DNA of 5,828 nt from Candidatus Altarchaeales archaeon WOR_SM1_86-2. Lineage in GTDB: Archaea > Altiarchaeota > Altiarchaeia > IMC4 > MCBC01. A program made the position numbers and the translations under genes. The notes under the pieces are model-generated. The model saw only the letters and a program-made list of their open reading frames with translations. It was not told the origin of the DNA and did no database searches. Below are positions 4,116 to 5,828 of the stretch, in pieces; position 1 is the first letter of the stretch, and each line of letters starts with the position of its first letter. The stretch is taken from NCBI GenBank assembly GCA_001723855.1, contig MCBC01000009.1, positions 1 to 5,828 on the forward strand, in the 5' to 3' direction.

Positions 4116-5665
4116 AAATCTATTACATCAAATTCCGGGTTGTCTTCATAGCGGCTACGCGGAGGCGGCTCCACCGTCATCGCCCCGGCAATAGCCATAA
4201 CGAGTGCGACCATGCCGTCAACTTTTTCCTTACATTTACTGCGATTAATCTTTATATTCCCCGCAGGATCTTCGGCTAAAGCAACATTAGAACACATCCA
4301 TCGCAGGACGGGATTCCCGCCATGCCTTAGCTGCCCACTTATAACCAACTTCTCCAATTCCTTTGTGGGGGCCGACATGCTCTGATAGCCCTGTCCGATC
4401 TCATTCATGGGGAAGCCGTCCTCGAGGAGGTTTTTAATAATATCATAGGAGCTCCAGCGGTCATATTCAATGGAAATGAAATTATATTCCTCCCGGAGCT
4501 CCCGTATTTTTTTCTCAATATAATTATGGTCTATCGCATTGCCGGGAGTTGTATACATCAATCCATTCCTAACCCACACATCATAATTTACACCTTCGCG
4601 TCTAGACCTTTCCTCTACCACATCTTCGGGAACCCAAAAGAAAGGAAGAACCGAACCGGACTGCGGGAAGAAAAGTACTAGGGCGGCCACGTCCCGGTAT
4701 CTTGCCAGGTCTAGGCCGCCGAAGCACTCACCATCGCTAACTATCGGTTGAGAACAATTCATCCATACATCATCGGGTATCCAAGTCTCCGCCGTACCCA
4801 CCCATTGATTCAGATGTAGTCGCCTGAAGGTTGATTCAAATGAGGGCTGATTCTTAATCTTATTGACCTGCTCCAATATATATTCTTCTTTGACAATGCT
4901 GCCGTAACCCGGATTGGCAACCTTCCATGTGTCAACGCTATAAATGTCAGCTTCCATCGGAGCAGCATAAATGATTGGGAGAAAACTGTCATCCTGGATA
5001 ATCCCGTCTCTAACTCTGACCGCATATTCGTGCATTTCATAACATATACTTTCTTTATCGAATCCTGCGGTGGTGATGGCAAATATTAGGGGCTGCCGCC
5101 GCGATCCCGTGGAGGTGGTAAGCACATCCCACAGCTCCCTGTCCGGCTGGACAAAGAGTTCATCGAAAATTATCCCGTGTGAATTAAATCCGTACTTAGT
5201 TCCGGCCTCGGCGGAGATAACTTTGTAAAAACTCAGAGAGTTTTCTTTCTTGATGGAGTGCTGGAAGGTTTTGCACCTAGAGGCTAGTTCGGAATTTTGG
5301 TTTACCATGCCCTGGGCTATTTCAAAGATAATGCGGGCCTGAAGTGCATCGCCAGCAGCACTGTAAATTTCGGCCCCTCGTTCACCGTCACTGAGCAATA
5401 GGTATAAAGCGATAGCAGCACCCAGGGTTGACTTAGCATTCTTCCGGGGTATCTCAACGTAGACTGTTCTAAATCTGCGAAGATCATCCCGTTTTCTTTT
5501 AATACCAAATACCGGTTTAATGATATCATCCTTCTGCCAGTTTTCTAAAATTATTGGTTGCCCTGCCAGCTCGCCCTTGACATGGGTAATATGTTTCTCG
5601 ATAAACTTTATAACCCTGTTGGCGGATTTCTCATCATAATAATATTCATCAGAAAAATCAATCAA
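4112..5665 (-). CDS. terL: Phage terminase large subunit (HK97-type TerL ATPase/nuclease)
   Basis: This is the DNA-packaging motor and headful/cos-cutting nuclease, which acts at the prohead portal. The 517 residues are full length for the family and both domains are present. The ATPase domain has a Walker A variant, PRKNAKST, at about residues 73-80; a Walker B, GIIFDEL, at about 164-170 with catalytic D168/E169; and a coupling motif, ITTAGF, at about 197-202. The RNase H-like nuclease domain shows three acidic metal ligands: D319 in GGLDLARYRD, D402 in IEYDRW and D483 in EKVDGMVAL. All key residues are intact, so the enzyme should be active. The start is TTG, chosen because it follows AGGAGG by 9 nt and overlaps terS by 8 bp. 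The stop TGA overlaps the ATG of the next gene (ATGA, 4112-4115). That next gene is a glycosyltransferase, not the expected portal gene. Confidence 0.96.
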   Translation of the reverse strand: MIDFSDEYYYDEKSANRVIKFIEKHITHVKGELAGQPIILENWQKDDIIKPVFGIKRKRDDLRRFRTVYVEIPRKNAKSTLGAAIALYLLLSDGERGAEIYSAAGDALQARIIFEIAQGMVNQNSELASRCKTFQHSIKKENSLSFYKVISAEAGTKYGFNSHGIIFDELFVQPDRELWDVLTTSTGSRRQPLIFAITTAGFDKESICYEMHEYAVRVRDGIIQDDSFLPIIYAAPMEADIYSVDTWKVANPGYGSIVKEEYILEQVNKIKNQPSFESTFRRLHLNQWVGTAETWIPDDVWMNCSQPIVSDGECFGGLDLARYRDVAALVLFFPQSGSVLPFFWVPEDVVEERSRREGVNYDVWVRNGLMYTTPGNAIDHNYIEKKIRELREEYNFISIEYDRWSSYDIIKNLLEDGFPMNEIGQGYQSMSAPTKELEKLVISGQLRHGGNPVLRWMCSNVALAEDPAGNIKINRSKCKEKVDGMVALVMAIAGAMTVEPPPRSRYEDNPEFDVIDL

Positions 5666-5828
5666 ACAAATCGTCCTCCTTTTTCTTGTTCGGCATACTC
5701 AACTTCTGCGAAGCCGCCAAATTCAACCCGAATCTATTAGAAAAATCATTGAGCCATTTCTGTGCAGAATTCATGGTGTCTGTCCATCCCGTCCTCGTGG
5801 TATAACCAGACTCCGTTTTCTGGACGGG
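5658..5828 (-). CDS. terS: Phage terminase small subunit, P27 family (C-terminal part only)
   Basis: Partial gene; the 5' end lies beyond the right edge of the window. The visible 56 residues begin PVQKTESGYTT and end in a charged tail, MPNKKKEDDLFD, before TGA at 5660-5658. The pattern of a P-x-x-K-T-x-S-G-Y stretch, then an amphipathic helix (AQKWLNDFSNRFGLN), then a short basic/acidic tail resembles the C-terminus of P27-type small terminases, where the usual motif is EFGLTPSSR. Here the equivalent is RFGLNLAASQKL, so the terminal motif is somewhat divergent. Small terminase recognises phage DNA and loads it onto the large subunit. The last 8 bp overlap the start of the large terminase gene, and the AGGAGG ribosome-binding site for that gene lies within this one. 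The family call rests on the tail pattern plus the invariant terS-terL gene order. The DNA-binding region cannot be seen. Confidence 0.72.
   Translation of the reverse strand, partial: PVQKTESGYTTRTGWTDTMNSAQKWLNDFSNRFGLNLAASQKLSMPNKKKEDDLFD
5675..5680 (-). promoter_or_regulatory. Ribosome-binding site of the large terminase
   Basis: The minus-strand reading is AGGAGG, a perfect Shine-Dalgarno core, inside the 3' end of the small terminase gene. It lies 9 nt upstream of the TTG at 5665-5663. No ATG or GTG lies in the terL frame near it, so this site supports TTG as the terL start. It is the only strong Shine-Dalgarno sequence I could find in the window; most downstream genes seem to depend on overlap-mediated reinitiation. 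Confidence 0.6.

Noticed and set aside
1..5828. CRISPR arrays, tRNA genes, insertion sequences, attachment sites, rho-independent terminators
   Set aside because: I looked along both strands and saw no regular spaced repeats, cloverleaf, terminal inverted repeats or GC hairpin followed by a T run; almost all bases are coding.

Overview
This window looks like part of a tailed-bacteriophage or prophage genome. The evidence is the end of a P27-type small terminase followed, with an 8-bp overlap, by a complete HK97-type large terminase. Every gene I can support is on the minus strand, so transcription runs from position 5828 down to position 1. Genes overlap or nearly touch throughout. There is no intergenic gap larger than about 20 bp, no recognisable terminator and no convincing internal promoter. 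The window therefore appears to be one stretch of a long polycistronic late operon. The host cannot be named from the sequence. Three TTG starts, an AGGAGG ribosome-binding site, frequent ATA/AGG/AGA codons and P27-family packaging genes are compatible with a Bacillota (Firmicutes) host, but this is a weak inference.

Layout in transcription order: terS 3' end (5828-5658); terL (5665-4112); a GT-A-fold glycosyltransferase (4115-3438); a 45-residue single-span membrane protein (3418-3281), not previously listed as an ORF in the input; a small GT-like protein with a TLDDYF motif (3288-2731); an FkbM-family methyltransferase broken by a frameshift (2734-2149); a class I SAM-dependent methyltransferase (2147-1560); a family-2 glycosyltransferase (1563-943); a formyltransferase-fold enzyme (965-327); and a second family-2 glycosyltransferase, paralogous to the previous one and cut by the window edge (334-1).

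The main point of interest is the arrangement. In most HK97-type phages the portal gene directly follows terL. Here at least 4.1 kb of glycan-tailoring genes (glycosyl-, methyl- and formyl-transfer) sits there instead and is translationally coupled to terL by an ATGA overlap. Because the cargo is embedded in the packaging/morphogenesis operon, I infer late expression and a role either in decorating virion proteins or in remodelling the host surface glycan. No nucleotide-sugar synthesis gene is visible, so donor sugars would come from the host or from genes outside the window. The cargo appears to be in flux: two glycosyltransferase paralogues flank the formyltransferase, GC content varies between genes, and the FkbM gene carries a 12-bp tandem duplication plus an apparent frameshifting deletion.
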